From Microstegium vimineum (Eukaryota > Streptophyta > Magnoliopsida > Poales > Poaceae), in NCBI GenBank assembly GCA_022036555.1, contig CM039130.1, positions 1,932,897-1,996,896 of the forward strand: DNA of 64,000 nt, written 5' to 3'. How positions within the stretch are numbered: position 1 is the stretch's first letter; every line of letters starts with the position of its first letter. This document shows, one piece after another, positions 20,006 to 33,181 of the stretch. Under the pieces are notes generated by a model. The model ran no database searches. It was given only the letters and a program-made list of their open reading frames with translations, and had not been told where the DNA came from. Position numbers and translations under genes: made by a program.

Positions 20006-23000
20006 TCACTTGGTGCTGGCGAGCTCGGCGCGGATGAGCTTGGCGGCCGCGACCATGTTGGTTAGGGCGGGGTTGACCTCCGTGTACTTGCGGGTCTTGA
20101 GACCACAGTCCGGGTTCACCCACAGGATGTTGGTGTCGAGCACCGCGAGCATCTTCTTCACGCGGTCGGCAATCTCATCGGTGGACGGGATCCTGGGGGA
20201 GTGGATGTCGTAGACACCAGGGCCGATGCCGGCGCCGTACTTCACGCCCTCGCGGAAGACAGAGAGAAGCTTCTCGTCGGACCGGGAGTTCTCGATGGTG
20301 ATCACATCGGCGTCCATGTCGATGATGGAGTGGATGATGTCGTTGAAGTTGGAGTAGCACATGTGGGTGTGGATCTGTCAAGAGAAGGAAGTCAGTTGGA
20401 ATGCCAAAGAAATGTTGATGTGAATATCGACACACTGCCAAAGGCTCCACAGCGCAGTTAAAGAGAATGACCTGGGTGGTGTCCTGGATTTCACAGTTGG
20501 TGATTCTGAAGGAGTGGACAGCCCAGTCCAAGTAGAAAGCGTGCTCAGCCTTGCGGAGTGGCAGACCTTCTCTCAATGCAGCCTCATCGATTTGGATAAC
20601 CTGTAAAGGACAACAATGAAACAATATAAGCAATATGATCAACCATTAACGTACATAAAGCTCTTGATTAAATCAGAAACAAATAACAGTAAAAATGCTA
20701 ACCTTAATACCAGCCGCCTCAAGATCCTCAACCTCCTTCTTGATTGCAAGAGCAATCTGGTAGCAAGTCTCAAATCTGGAAGATAGTAGCAATATGTCAG
20801 TCTCTAAGTAGAAGAAGAAAACGATGCTCTGAAAACCATAAACGAAATCCTTCTGCTTAAGTTACTGACCTTGGCTGGTCATTCCGGACAAAGGACCAGT
20901 TAAGGATTGTGACTGGACCAGTCAACATTCCCTTCATTGGGCGAGATGTCATGCTCTGAGCAGTCTTTGACCAGAAAACAGTCATTGGGTTGGGGCGGCT
21001 CACATCACCGTAGATGATCGGTGGCTTGACACACCTTGATCCATAAGATTGCACCCAACCATTGGCAGTGAATGCAAAACCAGAGAGCTGCTCACCAAAG
21101 TACTCAACCATATCGTTTCTCTGTAAAACATAGGGCAACAAAGCTACTTAAATGTGACTCCACAATTATGATATCATAATTTATTATCTCAAATGCACAG
21201 CAACAACTAGACCTCAAGAGCACTAACCTCAGGCTCGCCATGCACAAGCACATCAATGTCAAGCTCTTCTTGGAGCTTAACAACCTTGCTGATTTCCTCT
21301 TTGATGGCACTGACATATACCTCCTCAGAGATCCTGCAATGTGAATTTCCAATAAGAAATACAGCCAAAATACAGACAAGAGAAGCATGAGTATTAAATG
21401 TTACTCACTTTTTCGCCTTGTACTCACGGCGGACCCTCCTGAGCTCCACAGTCTGCGGGAATGAACCAATTGTAGTAGTGGGAAGGACGGGGAGGTTGAG
21501 CTCCTTCTGCTGGGCATCCAATCTAGCACTCACGGTGGTTGCACGGCGGTGGTCAGAGCCACTGAGACCAGCAGCCTGTAACAGTATACAGAAAGAGGTT
21601 GGTACACGTTAAAATTGGACTAGCAGGTGTAAGCTTCTAAGACCCAGGCAATGTACTTACAGCCTTCTGGACTTCTTCATTGGTCACACGAGGTGAGGAT
21701 TTCCTCGATGCCTGAGCAGCAGCATTTGCTGCAAAGTAAGCCTGCAGATGACATTTGCAGAAATGAATATGTGAGTTTTAGTTAGTATGCGGAAAAAAGA
21801 AACACCAAGGGTTAATTAAGACAGTAGAGAATGAGAACAAAACAGCCATACCTCATCCTTTTGACCAGCCAATGCCTTCGCAAGAGCATCAACCTCAACC
21901 ACCTTCTGGGCAGCAAAAGCAAGCCAAGACTTAATCTCGCTGTCAAGCTTAGTCTCGTTCACAAGATCCACAGCAGTGTGCATGAGTGAACAGGAAGTTG
22001 ATACGACAAGCTTGTCTGAACAAATGGTAGGCATTATCAGATATTGCAACCTGTAACTACAATCTAATCTTATGACAGATAAACAGTGAAAGTATGATTA
22101 CCCTTCCCAACAACAGCCTCAAGAGACTGGAGAGTGCTGAGTGATGTAGCAAGATCATCAGCCCAGATGTTGCGTCCATCCACAACACCAGCAAAGAGGT
22201 ACTTTCCAGCAGGGAAACCAACACTCGTGACAAGCCCAAGAGTTTGGGTTCCACGGACAAGATCAAAACCATAAGCAGTCACCCCCTTCAGAGATGTTAG
22301 GGTCCTGCATTCAAAGAACAGTGAGTATGCTATCATTATAAAAGGGTCTGGAAGGAACAGTGGTTGAGAAAAGGGTGAACTAGCAACACGAATAACATAC
22401 TTGTATGATTCAGCAGGAATATCAGCAAAGTAAGTCTCAACAAGCACATTCAATCCAGAAAGTGCAGATTCAAGTACTGTGTATGCAGCAGAGAAAGCTT
22501 CCAATTTGGTAGAATCAAGGTCGAGGACAAGGGCGGGCTCATCAAACTGAATCCATGAAGCCCCAGCTTCCTTCAATTCAGCAATGACCTCCCTACAATC
22601 ATCATGCATCAAATTATCAAAAGAAGACTCAAGGCCAGCAATATCTAGCACCTTGTTTATAATCTTACTTGTAGACAGGGAGGATGCTGCTAAGAAGGGA
22701 AAGAAGAGGGAATCCCTTCTCCACATTCTTGGCAGGCTTTGAGAGCAAAAGGTATGAGACAGGACCAATCAGTACTGGCACGGTATCAACACCAAGCTGC
22801 ATGAGGAAACAACAAATAAGCCATACAAGACAGTAGGTGTCATCTTTGGAAGAAAAGGCACCTGTTTTATATTTCAGAGTAAACAATACAAAAGAAATAA
22901 TGCAACCCTTAATTATAGTAATGTCACTCTGTGTGCCCCGTTGTCTATGGCATAGGAAAATACACTAAACTGGGGTCCTTTTCAGATAATTTCCAGCAGA

Positions 23001-24013
23001 GCAAAATAACAAAAACAAAACAACAAACGCAAGATGATACCAACTTGTGAGAGACACAATACAGCTTAGCAAGAATTCTTATTGTAGCCTGAAATCGTCA
23101 TTTTAATGAAGAAAGTCATTTGGTCAACGTGTCAACATCTCAATGCTCAAGTTCAAACAATGAGCTAGAAAGCTCAAAAGTACCAAGTTTGTTTGTGACC
23201 AATTTGATCTGACAATAACAATCTGACAAAATGTTACAGTAATTAGCTAATCCAAAGATACTATTTAAGTGCAGGATTAAAAAACGAATGATCACTACTA
23301 GTTTGAGGTTCAATTAGCTGAAGGCTGCATGCTAAACTAACAAATGACTTTATCGGGTAATTATAATGTCAACAGAAATAGGAATGTATTAGTAACCATC
23401 AGACAATCAAGTACACAAGTAGGAAATTAACATTACTACATTAGGAGAATAACACATTAAACTGAGACAACAGAGCAAGTGTATCGTACCGCCTTAGCCT
23501 CCTTGTATTCGTTAACAGCCTTGTGAGAAGAGTAGGAGAACTTGGTGTTAGGGCCCAATTCAGGGACAATAAAGTGGCTGTAAAAGTAGAACAAAGTTTG
23601 TCAGCAAAAATAAACACAAAAGCTGAATTTGAAATTATCATTAGTAGTCGGCAAAGGACTTACTAGTTGGTGTCAAACCACTTGGTCATCTCCATAGCAG
23701 GGAGGGTGGCATTGCCCCTGGCCATGGAGAAGTAGGTGTCCAAACCGATCTCTCCTCCAGTCCATGAGTAGCGTTCTGGGACAGCGCCGACCATGGCGGT
23801 GGTGTCAAGGACCTGGTCATAGTAGGAGAAGGTGTTGCTGGGGATGTACTTGATCCCAGCATCAGCCATCTGCTTCCAGATACTGGCCCTGAGGTCAGTG
23901 GCAACCTTCTCCAGATCCTCAGCGGTGCTCTTCCCATCCCAGAAAGACTCAAGAGCAAACTTGAGCTCCCTCTTGGGGCCCATGCGAGGGTATCCAACAA
24001 TGTGGGACGCCAT
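20006..24013 (-). CDS. METE: Cobalamin-independent methionine synthase (5-methyltetrahydropteroyltriglutamate-homocysteine methyltransferase)
   Basis: Transfers the methyl group of 5-methyl-tetrahydropteroyl-polyglutamate to homocysteine to make methionine, feeding the S-adenosylmethionine cycle. Plant forms are mostly cytosolic. I traced 13 coding exons with GT/AG borders: 24013-23664, 23577-23490, 22796-22669, 22592-22401, 22304-22102, 22015-21852, 21741-21661, 21575-21409, 21333-21228, 21120-20870, 20775-20703, 20600-20472 and 20374-20006. They sum to 2301 nt, 766 residues plus stop, in one frame, which is the family length. The zinc ligands are present: His648 and Cys650 (HTHMCYS), Glu672 (TIENS) and Cys734 (NPDCG). 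The N-terminus MASHIVGYPRMGPKRELK is typical of plant MetE. There is no transit peptide. The 3' UTR probably extends to about 19800. Confidence 0.96.
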
Positions 24014-24017
24014 CTTT

Positions 24018-25381
24018 CTGTGCCGTAAATAGAATTACAGTCAGAAATAAGAAATACCATGAGAACTTTTGTAACAGGGAACATGAATAAGGATGAGAAC
24101 AACAATATGATTACGTTCGTGCTGATAAAAAGAGCATACTGAAAATGTGATCTTGCAACACAGATCAGGCATCCGTATTATTATAAATACAAATTAAGAA
24201 TCACTCCATGCTAAACCTTTGCCAATCAAAATGGTAACTATGGACTCCATTTCCATACTTGTATATTGCTGATAACCCAACATAAACAGAATTGTGCCCA
24301 CTATACCACCACGATGAATTTAGTAGTATATCTTACAAAAACTCCTGATTCCTATGCATCGATTTCTACATCAGATCCACTGGTTTCAAACAAGAATAAA
24401 AGTAAACTACAATAATTTAATAAAATTGAAGTCTCAATCAACGAACAAAATATGTTTATCCTAGTAGGTAGGTCAGGTAGGTAAGGTAGGGGCACACCAC
24501 CAGCCTTCAACAGAAAGTAGGACCCAGTCCCGAGGGGTGGGTGCTGGCCAACTAGATACACTTGACCTAACTAATAATAATTGGTTACCAGTGGGTGGAT
24601 CCACGACATCAGCAAGGTGCCAAGGCACATGGCAGTCCCACTCCCACCCTCCAATCGCGCACGCAGTGGCTCATGGTATATCCCGAACTCCCAATCCGAA
24701 AGATCTCACAAGTCCAACCATACGGAAGGAGGGCAGGCAGACAGGGATCCAGTCAAACGGCCGACGCTTGATGCGCTGCATGCCAGTACAAGCTACTACT
24801 ACGACATGCAGAAAGATCATGTCTAGTGATAACAAAAATGCCTTGGATCTCGACAGAGCGGCGCGCACGGAACAGCCTGAAATAATAATGATCCGGCAAA
24901 AGCCAGTACTACTATACTAGTGGCCGTCACTGAAGTCAACAAGTACTGAACTGAACCAAACCAAACCAAACCCATTCAGATCCAAAACCGCCCCCTGCCT
25001 GCAGGCGAAACCAACAGCGCCCGCGTCCGATTTGAACGGAACTATCAGATCTAATCCCGACGCGAACCAAGCGACAGCGAAACAATTGATCCACTCCAAT
25101 CGATCCACCGGACCGAGCAGAGCTCACTCACACTCAGATCCAGAGCTCTGCTCGGTGCCGAACCAACCAACCAACCCACGCACCCGCGTCACTAGATCGA
25201 CGATGTTCCAATCCCACGATCGAACCCGGCCGGACCAACCGGATCAGGATAGAAATGGGCGGGCTAGCCCACCGCCGATCCCGGCAGCAGCGTCACCAGG
25301 CCGATCGGGCGGACGGAAGCAGAGCATAACCCCCACGAAACCCAGCGCGAAACGAACATGAACCCGAGCGAGGTTGCTTAC
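24018..25381 (-). other. Leader intron of the methionine synthase gene
   Basis: A donor CCGG|GTAAG lies at 25382/25381. An acceptor GCACAG lies at 24018, four bases before the ATG. This gives a 1364-nt intron in the 5' UTR. Long leader introns often raise expression of highly used plant housekeeping genes (general knowledge). The GC-rich part near 24900-25360 gives open frames but no recognised protein. Confidence 0.8.
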
Positions 25382-25460
25382 CCGGACGACGGGAGCGGAG
25401 GAGACGGCGCTCGCTGCGGCGATGATAGGTGAGGGGAGGAGGATAGGAGGAGGGGAGCAC
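25382..25460 (-). other. Non-coding leader exon of the methionine synthase gene (approximate 5' end)
   Basis: C/T-rich on the transcribed sense, ending in a good splice donor. The 5' end is estimated from the TATA box about 30 bp upstream. Confidence 0.55.
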
Positions 25461-25487
25461 GGGGAAGAGAAGGGGTTTGAGAGGGTT

Positions 25488-25495
25488 TATTTATA
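25488..25495 (-). promoter_or_regulatory. TATA box of the methionine synthase gene
   Basis: TATAAATA on the minus strand, about 105 bp upstream of the leader-intron donor. It lies 75 bp from the edge of the foldback transposon that starts at 25570. Confidence 0.7.
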
Positions 25496-25561
25496 ATCTA
25501 CCCATCTTTGGGTTTTGGGGCGCGGTTGGTGAGATCTGATGGGAGGAGAGACGGCCAGACG

Positions 25562-26194
25562 GGTGGGACCAGGGTTCACCATCCCGACCGGTCGCCGGGA
25601 ACCGGTCCAGGGCGGTTTGGTCGGTAACCGCCTAAACCGGCTCCAAACCGAACGGTTTGCATTTTGAATCATTTTGAATTCAAACTGTGTAGTTCAAACA
25701 GTTTGGGACCGGTAACCGGTCGGTTAGGGCCGGTTACCGTCCGATTTGGGCGGTTACCGACCGGTTTAGGCGGTTCGCCCCAAACCAAATTTCAAATTTG
25801 AAAAAAAAAATCGAAAATGCTAAAAAAATTTCTAAAAATAGTTCATGATTTATAGAGTCGAATGGTGCAAATTTTTTTCAAATTGGAGTTCGTTTGCTAT
25901 TTATTTTGACGCGTACAAGTTTGAAAAAAAATAAAAAATATCCTTTTTCTTTTTTTTCAAACTTGTACACGTCAAAATAAATAGCAAACGAACTCCAATT
26001 TGAAAAATTTATACACCATTCGACTTTATAAATCATGAACTATTTTTAGGAATTTTTTCAGCATTTTCGATTTTTTTTTCAAATTTGAAATTTGAATTCA
26101 AACCGGTACCGAAACCGAACTGGTCCCGGGCGGTTTGCCGGTAACCGGCCGGTTACCGCGGTAACCGTTCGGTAACAAAAACCCTGGGTGGGAC
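25562..26194. mobile_element. hAT-type foldback MITE with 8-bp target duplication
   Basis: The element runs 25570-26186 (617 bp) and begins CAGGGTT and ends AACCCTG. Both sides carry the direct repeat GGTGGGAC (25562-25569 and 26187-26194), the 8-bp duplication expected of hAT elements. The body is a long palindrome: 25790-25935 and 25948-26095 are inverted copies with only scattered mismatches. The outer arms are rich in ACCGGT/GGTAACCG motifs. There is no transposase frame, so it is non-autonomous. A transcript would fold into a hairpin of about 140 bp or more. Confidence 0.88.
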
Positions 26195-26458
26195 CACTGG
26201 GCCATCCCGTCTGGTGGTGGCACAGGGTTTTTCTTTTTCTTTTTTGTTTTTTGTTAGGATAGGATAGTAATTTTTGCGGGAATGTAATTTTTGTGGTGGC
26301 ACAGCATTTTTAAACTCTCTTATTTTTTTGGGTTAACTTTTTAACTCTCGGCTTAACCATGTTATTATGCACTTCTACCATTCCTTGTTATCGTAAATCT
26401 TCGTTTGAAAAGCAATGCAAGATTGAAAAAAGAACATAAATAGGATAGAAAATGCATA
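26195..26458. other. Spacer between two MITEs
   Basis: T-rich, non-coding; nothing recognised. Confidence 0.4.
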
Positions 26459-26703
26459 CTCCCTCCGTCCCACAAATAACGCAATTCTTTAACTTCTACA
26501 ATTTATCTTTGACCATTCGTCTTATTTAAATTTTTTATATAAATAATAAAATAAATATGTCGTTATGAAAATATATCTAACGATAAAATAAATCATAATA
26601 AAACAAATAATATATATTAAAATATTTTGAATAAGACAACCGGTCAACACAGGAATTGTTGAAGTCAAAGAATTGCGTTTTTTTTTTTGCGGGACGGAGG
26701 GAG
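26459..26703. mobile_element. Stowaway MITE
   Basis: Termini are CTCCCTCCGTCCC and its exact inverted complement GGGACGGAGGGAG, with subterminal AACGCAATTCTTT against AAAGAATTGCGTT. TA flanks both ends (26457-26458 and 26704-26705). At 245 bp this is a canonical non-autonomous Tc1/mariner-derived element. Confidence 0.93.
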
Positions 26704-27134
26704 TATATAATTAAGATAGATTGAATGAAAAACATAAGATTAATATAGAAATAGAGGTGTTTGATGAATCGTAGAACACAATAGACTAAGGTTTGAATGG
26801 ATGTTTTTTTATGTGTTTTCCTACAGCGATTCCTATGAACCGGATTATGCTGAAGTAACTTAATTTATAGAAATGGAATCCTAAGTTTTTTCTTTGCTTT
26901 CCCTACAATCCTAAGGGGTTCAATTCCTACAAAATTAATTTGTTTTTTTATTTCTTTGAATTACATATACAATTCTACCTTATTCATGTGTTTTTTTTTG
27001 TTCTTGCGTTTAAAAATAATCTTACGCCCAAAGGGGCCTTAGCTTCCAAATAGAACACATCTAAAATACTTAAAGGTGCATGGATAGTTTTCTCTATAAT
27101 AGGGCTCTTCTTCTTTTGGCCCATATTAGGAAGA
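26704..27134. other. Intergenic, nothing recognised
   Basis: AT-rich sequence without a supported frame, between a Stowaway element and a Helitron terminus. Confidence 0.4.
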
Positions 27135-28639
27135 CTAGCAAAACATGCCCGTACATTGTAACGGGTAAAAAAGTCATAATATATTTTAAATAAATAGATT
27201 AGATGTTATTTATACGATAATATTCTATTAAGTTTGTATTGAATTATAAAAAATTGATATGGTTTTTAATGTAAAGCACATAAATATTTACTATAAATTA
27301 TAATACTAAATCACAACTCTTCATGTGTGTTGATAGAGTTATGTAGCGTCATCGTGGTTCACAAAGCTCTGTGTTCGACGCTACAACATCTCTGGCCGAC
27401 ACCCAGATCGCGTAAGCTCGCATCACCCAGCCCCACCCTTTAGGATGTTGTGTCTCGCGTAAGCTCGCATCACCCAACCCCACCGCTTGGGAGGTTGCAT
27501 CTCTTTGCTCGGTCTACTGGCCGAAATCAGAACTCATGGAGGCAACGTCTCTCTCTACTCTCTATCTACTCGGTCTTCAGAGTTAGGAAGGCAACAATTA
27601 GATGCTGGACAATTAGGATGAAAGTCTGTGTCCGTCGGACGACGTTCTGCCTTGATGGATCGACGGTGGCCTGGTGATCCCTCGCCTCGATGGATCAACT
27701 GCCTTGACGGATCGACGGTGGCCCGTTGATCCCGCGCCTCGATGGATCAACAACGCTGCTCCGTGCCTCCGTCCCGTTGACGGTTCCGCGACTCCATGCG
27801 GCGATCGCCTGAGGCGGCCCCACGTCTCGACGACTCTACTCTGCTATAGAGTTGTGATCCACTCGTATCGCGCCTCGACGAACAGCTACTCCTTACCTTC
27901 GTCCCCATGGCGGTTTTGCGCGACCTCAGGTTACCTTGACCATGCATATCGATGGTATGGTATAAATATGGATTTGTATAATAAACGGAAGAAAAAAAAG
28001 ACAAAAAAGTCATGGACACAAGGAATAAGGAAATAGAAAAATAAAGAAACCGAGAAAGGGTCGGGAAGAATAAAGAGTTCAAATACCTATAATATAATAA
28101 TATTATTTATTTATTTTATTTATAAGAAGAAACCGGAGAAAACAAGGTAGAAACAAAAAAAAAGTTACGCAACCAACAAGGAAAAGGAAAATAGAAAATA
28201 TAGATTTTTTAAAAAAAAAAGGACAGGGATTGTTTACCGAACAAAGAGAAATTTTCATCCGACAAGGATAAGGAAAATAATCATAGCAGTAAATTTCATA
28301 GCCGGTGGTTGGACAAAAAAATTATATTGTATTTGATAAGGATCCCTAGTTATATCATGTGATGGTGCTTGGAAAAAAAAAGGAAAAAAACGGAAGGTGA
28401 TAGTATCGGACTGAACGGTCTAGAATAGTTCTATTTGGATTAGGACTCCTGCGTGTTTACAACTCCAAAATATCTCAAGAAATATTCCATATATTATGTC
28501 ATATAAGAGAAGCACAATATATAAGTTAAATAGAGACAATTTCACATTCACAAAATTAGTTAGAGGGAGATGGAACTAAAAAGAATGGATGAACGAAAAA
28601 AAAGGTTAGAAATTTTACCTCTTTATTATTAGATATAGA
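27135..28639 (-). mobile_element. Non-autonomous Helitron (minus strand)
   Basis: On the minus strand the 3' end is a hairpin with stem CCCGT/ACGGG (27148-27165), then CATGTTTTG and CTAG at 27138-27135, followed by T. The 5' end is placed at 28639, reading TCTATATCTAATAATAAAGA, preceded by A. This gives TC...CTAG between A and T, the Helitron signature. Neighbouring GA dinucleotides leave the 5' end uncertain by a few bases. There is no Rep/helicase. A GC-rich interior (27350-27900) holds two kinds of short direct repeats, one with CGCGTAAGCTCGCATCACCC (27414 and 27458) and one with GATGGATC-GACGGTGGCC. It may be captured host sequence; its source is not recognised. Confidence 0.65.
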
Positions 28640-31600
28640 TATAGACATGTAGACAAAAATAGGAAGGGGGCAAAAATGTCATTTGTCAATCTATTAGCTA
28701 GGTTACAACGTCTAATAAGGTAATTGTTAGCTTGGTGCCCTACCAAGAGTTAGCTAGCTTATTAGTTGGCCTCTTGAGATCCACCCTTGAAATTTTTAGC
28801 AGGTAATTACTCCAGCTAGGCGACTCCATCATCTCTCCTAGTCGTGGCTTTGTGGGTCCTATTTGTTTTTTTTTAGATTGGAGGGCTTGGCGGTTCAAAA
28901 TAACAAAAACATTTTAGAATTACAAAATTGAATCATCATCCAAAATTTGTGACCTCCCAAAGGAAAACTACTACTATGATTGAGACTTTCTCGCTCTCTA
29001 ATCCACTGGCATGGTGCAAAACAATCTGGCTTGAGATCATATGTTTTTCCTTCGACTAGTTTTATAACGATCTCATGTTTATGCAGTACCATAAACTTTA
29101 TCGTTTCTCCTTCTCGAAGCCAGTATATGACGCAACCAAGTATAGCAGAATAATATAGCAATCATAAATATCCTTAACCATTGTAATTTCATTCTTTGTA
29201 AACGCTGGAATGAATCCAAAATCTTTTATGTCTATTATGAACCCTTTTTGCGCGGTGCTCTTTGATTTCCACTTCTTCTTAGGGGTGCAAAGAGTTAACT
29301 TTTAGGTGCTCCTCCAAACCTCTTCAGTTCAAGGATTTGTACTACCTCACACCCCTACTTCTTCTTAGTGCGGGGTTAGGGGTAATTTGCCGGTGTTGAG
29401 TAGTGTCAGTTAACCGTAAATTAGGCTTGATCCAGCAAACACGTCATCATTACCTACTCTGAACCACTTTGACAGTGGACACCTTGGCTGTTACATTAGC
29501 CGTCCTGTCAATAATCTACTCAACGTGTATGCTAGCTATCGCTTCCTAAACGCACTCAAGCATGCATTACTCATATTCTTTAGAAAAGGGTTGGTACACT
29601 ACTCTTCTGTGCTTTACTTACTTACCCTGCATGATTGTACCCAAGCGAGCTGTGCACATCATGTATATATATCTGAAACATCTTCTTCTTGTTGTTGTAA
29701 CGGAATGAGTCTTCTCTGTATTTGGTACTCTATAGTTAAGTCACTGTCAGGTAGGATTGGCAGTGACCTGACATGCATTGACTGAAATATATGTACAGTA
29801 CCAAATGCAGATGGCCGATTTCATTGTAAACCAACTCTATTTGGGGTTGGGGGTTGAGGGAAATCTATTCGACAATTATTCATCATGTTCGATAGGATTT
29901 ATTTAAGTTGAATTCGGCTATTTCAATAGTGTTTTATGAGATAGAATAGGCTGAAATAAGGCTTTACTTTTGCTTCGCTATCATTGGACTGTATAGGAGT
30001 TTCTGATTCGAGCTTCAGAATGTGTGCAGCACAATCTGGTATCTTATTGTTTGTTAAGATCTGTAGATCGCACACTCTTTCAGAAAAAAGGGGGACGGCC
30101 AAATTATTTTCAGGACATGATAATATAATACGCATCCAGGTTCCGGCCAGGCCAGGCCATATGCATGCCAATTGTGTTTCCACTGAGCAAAGACGACGCT
30201 TTATAGAAAGCTTGTCTCTCTTTCAGTGGTTGTTCATCATGATTATGCATGATCGATGCCGCATGGCAACTACTACGATATTTCAGTACTGCTACTTCGA
30301 CGTATTTGCAGTTTAGTGTAGTTAAACACCTGACAGCATGTTTAAGCACCGAAAGGATCATATATCATGCACCGATTTTTTTCTCTTTTATTTTTTTTTA
30401 AATGTTTTCCATGCATTTGCCAATCAAAACGAGGCATCATGAGAACTGGTAGCGTGGTTGATGGAGCAAACACATGGAGATGGAGATGTGGAAGGCATCG
30501 GTGGAGTAGGTGACACAGCAAAATAAAATTGGGCGTGGTTGGGGGTTGGTGAGATAGTGCCACGCTACTTGCACTGTTCTTTTTTTTTTCCTTTGAGAAT
30601 ACAAAAGAAAGCATCAGTTATATACTAGTATTTCTCAATAATTTTCTTCAATCAATCTTCGTGGACCTACTGGACTATATAGGTTTGTTAGAGACGATCA
30701 TATTATGTCATACAGTTCTATGATAAGAAATATTGTCCATTTAGACATCGTCAAGACGATTAATTTACGGTATGATATTTTTTTGACAAACAATATCTAT
30801 ATGAATATATTATATTAGTCAGAAAAAACAATTAAACGTTATTTAAGTAGTTTCCCTAACTTTATAGTGATAACAATCTTGTGTTGTGGAATTGTGCTTT
30901 TAGAGGTGTTGAGAACAAAGTCTCCACGTACGAGTAGCCAATTGTTTTCCTAGTTAAGATCATCTTCAAGAGATATGCTGTCCTTGTTCTGTATAGTATA
31001 TTTAGATTTTTATGGGGAAAATTGAACTCCAATAGATTTTCTATTTAGTTTTGTATAATGACAAGTATAATATCCCTAGAATCTGGTTAGGCATAAATAG
31101 CAAGCAAATCTGGCTTGCCATTTTGTGAAATAGCTGGCCACGGTGGATGCCCCGCAATGATGTTGCTGCTAGTTGGTGACATGCAAAATTTTATATACAA
31201 GATGAGAAATAACAAGTCTATTGAAGACTTCTATATTTTATAAAAGAGCTAAATTATGTAATTTAATTATTTATTTTATCATATTTATTGGAGATGCTCT
31301 AAGAATCTATTTGGAACCTAAAGATAGAGAATTTCATACTCATTAGCTCGTATGCATATTGTGGACGGGTTCACTACGAGTACACGAGCTCTGAAGTTTA
31401 GTCAAGTTTTGAAATTTTAGAAAACTTTTGCGTGTAACAGTGTGAGTGGAAAGGGACATGAACACAACGGTGACAGCTAGCTGAGTGTGAGTGCTGACGG
31501 TGCAGACACGTGTGTGTTTGGCACTGCATGACTGGGGTTTGCTGTCCATGGCACGTAACGCAGCGGTCCAGTCGAGCAAACGGCCCGGCCAACCGAAGGA

Positions 31601-33181
31601 AAGGAGAGAGATTGTTTCAGCACCTCACTCATCAAGGGTGGAAGCTTTTTTTATTTGTTCTCGTTTTTTTTACTCGTACTTTGAAGGAACATACACAAGC
31701 AGACAAGCTTTGTTAATTTGTTGCCTCGAAGTTTTATTGTTCCTGCGAGCTTATTACGCCACACACGGATTTGTGAAACCACTTCATTTGAGAGAGGTAG
31801 AAGACAGTGGCAGGAGGGCCAACGGCAGAGCCTCACGTGTCCTTGTCTGTTCGTCAGTACGGAGTACGTGGACAAAAAGATGACACACGGACAGACACAA
31901 TGTGGGCACGCACGTCGAGACAGACCACCGACATACTGAAAAAATGTATATTTTTTTTATTTTAACCTTGACTTTGTTCTTTTCTACGTGAGTAACTCAA
32001 ATTGTATGAAAAAGATAATGCAACTCTTTTTTTATTTTAACCTGACTTGGTTATTTTCTACGTGAGTATACTCAGATTGTACGAGAAGATAATACAACTC
32101 GGATTCAAGAAAAAAAAAGACAATACAATTTTAAGTGTAGAAGAAGCCAACTATTTTAAAATTTTGATCAAGTTCAATATTTATGTTTTCAAATTAGTTT
32201 ATCTATTATAAAAACAATTTAGTATTAATTTAATGATTTTTTAATCACACTATAAAAGACGTAATCATACGCACATCACCTTTACGAATATAGCCACCAA
32301 CTATCCTGAAAAGTGCAGAAGAACGGGACCTATATGAGACGTACGCGTCGACTATCCTGGAAATGGTAGAAGAACATGACCAATGTAGGACATACAATGT
32401 ATTACAGACTTGTGATCATTACATTTTAGTCGGGTTATTTTATTCCATTTCTAGATAGAGAACTAAAGGTGAATATACTTGATAATAAAGCGAAACATGT
32501 ATACAAACACATCTATCCCGAGCACAAGGATGGGAATCATAGATAGGCAAGTAAAATTCAATAATTCACTAAATAAATTGATCCATGAACACCAGGTTAT
32601 GGTAAAGGTCAGAATGACAGAGAAGTCATTACCGTGAGGCATAGAGGGGGAGGTCATAAGTAAGATCGTTTTTCGGCAAAATCAAAGTTCACCTTTATGA
32701 ACACCCACATCCTTCCCCTCCGAGCACATCCAAAAAAATCTAAGCTTGAGATTGACAAAGTTGGTATTGATGGACACGGTGCGCATGTTCCACCTAGACA
32801 ACTAAGATACCTTAGTTCACTAATTAATTTATAATATCTATTTGATACTCCCTTGTTTTAAATTGTAAGTTTTAGCTTTTACATGAAATCTGTGTACCTA
32901 AAAAAGAGAGGCAAAAAACGACTTACAATTCATAGATGTTACTGTGGCATCTAATTAAAAAAAAATCTTGCTGAGGAAATATTGTGCAGTGTCATTTTTT
33001 GTTTATGATGATGGAGGTAGCATCTTCGGTTCTTGAACCAAGATCGCTCTTGTCAAAAAAAAAACCAAGATCGAGTGTGTTGGGTTTGTGGGGCCGAGTG
33101 ACCAACATAACATCCGAGCCGAGAGCCGAGAGACTGACAATACGGTTAAAGCAGGCAGGCACCATGATATGGTTTTAACTA
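28640..33181. other. Long intergenic stretch, no gene recognised
   Basis: About 4.5 kb, mostly AT-rich. Open frames on both strands are short, overlap each other and show no domain or coding composition. A GC-richer patch at 31400-31930 also lacks a convincing gene. A fragment resembling one end of a Stowaway element (TACTCCCTTGTTTTAAATTG) occurs near 32848-32867. Confidence 0.5.

Noticed and set aside
24537..25361. Open frames inside the methionine synthase leader intron
   Set aside because: No domain, and they overlap a well-supported intron and leader exon.
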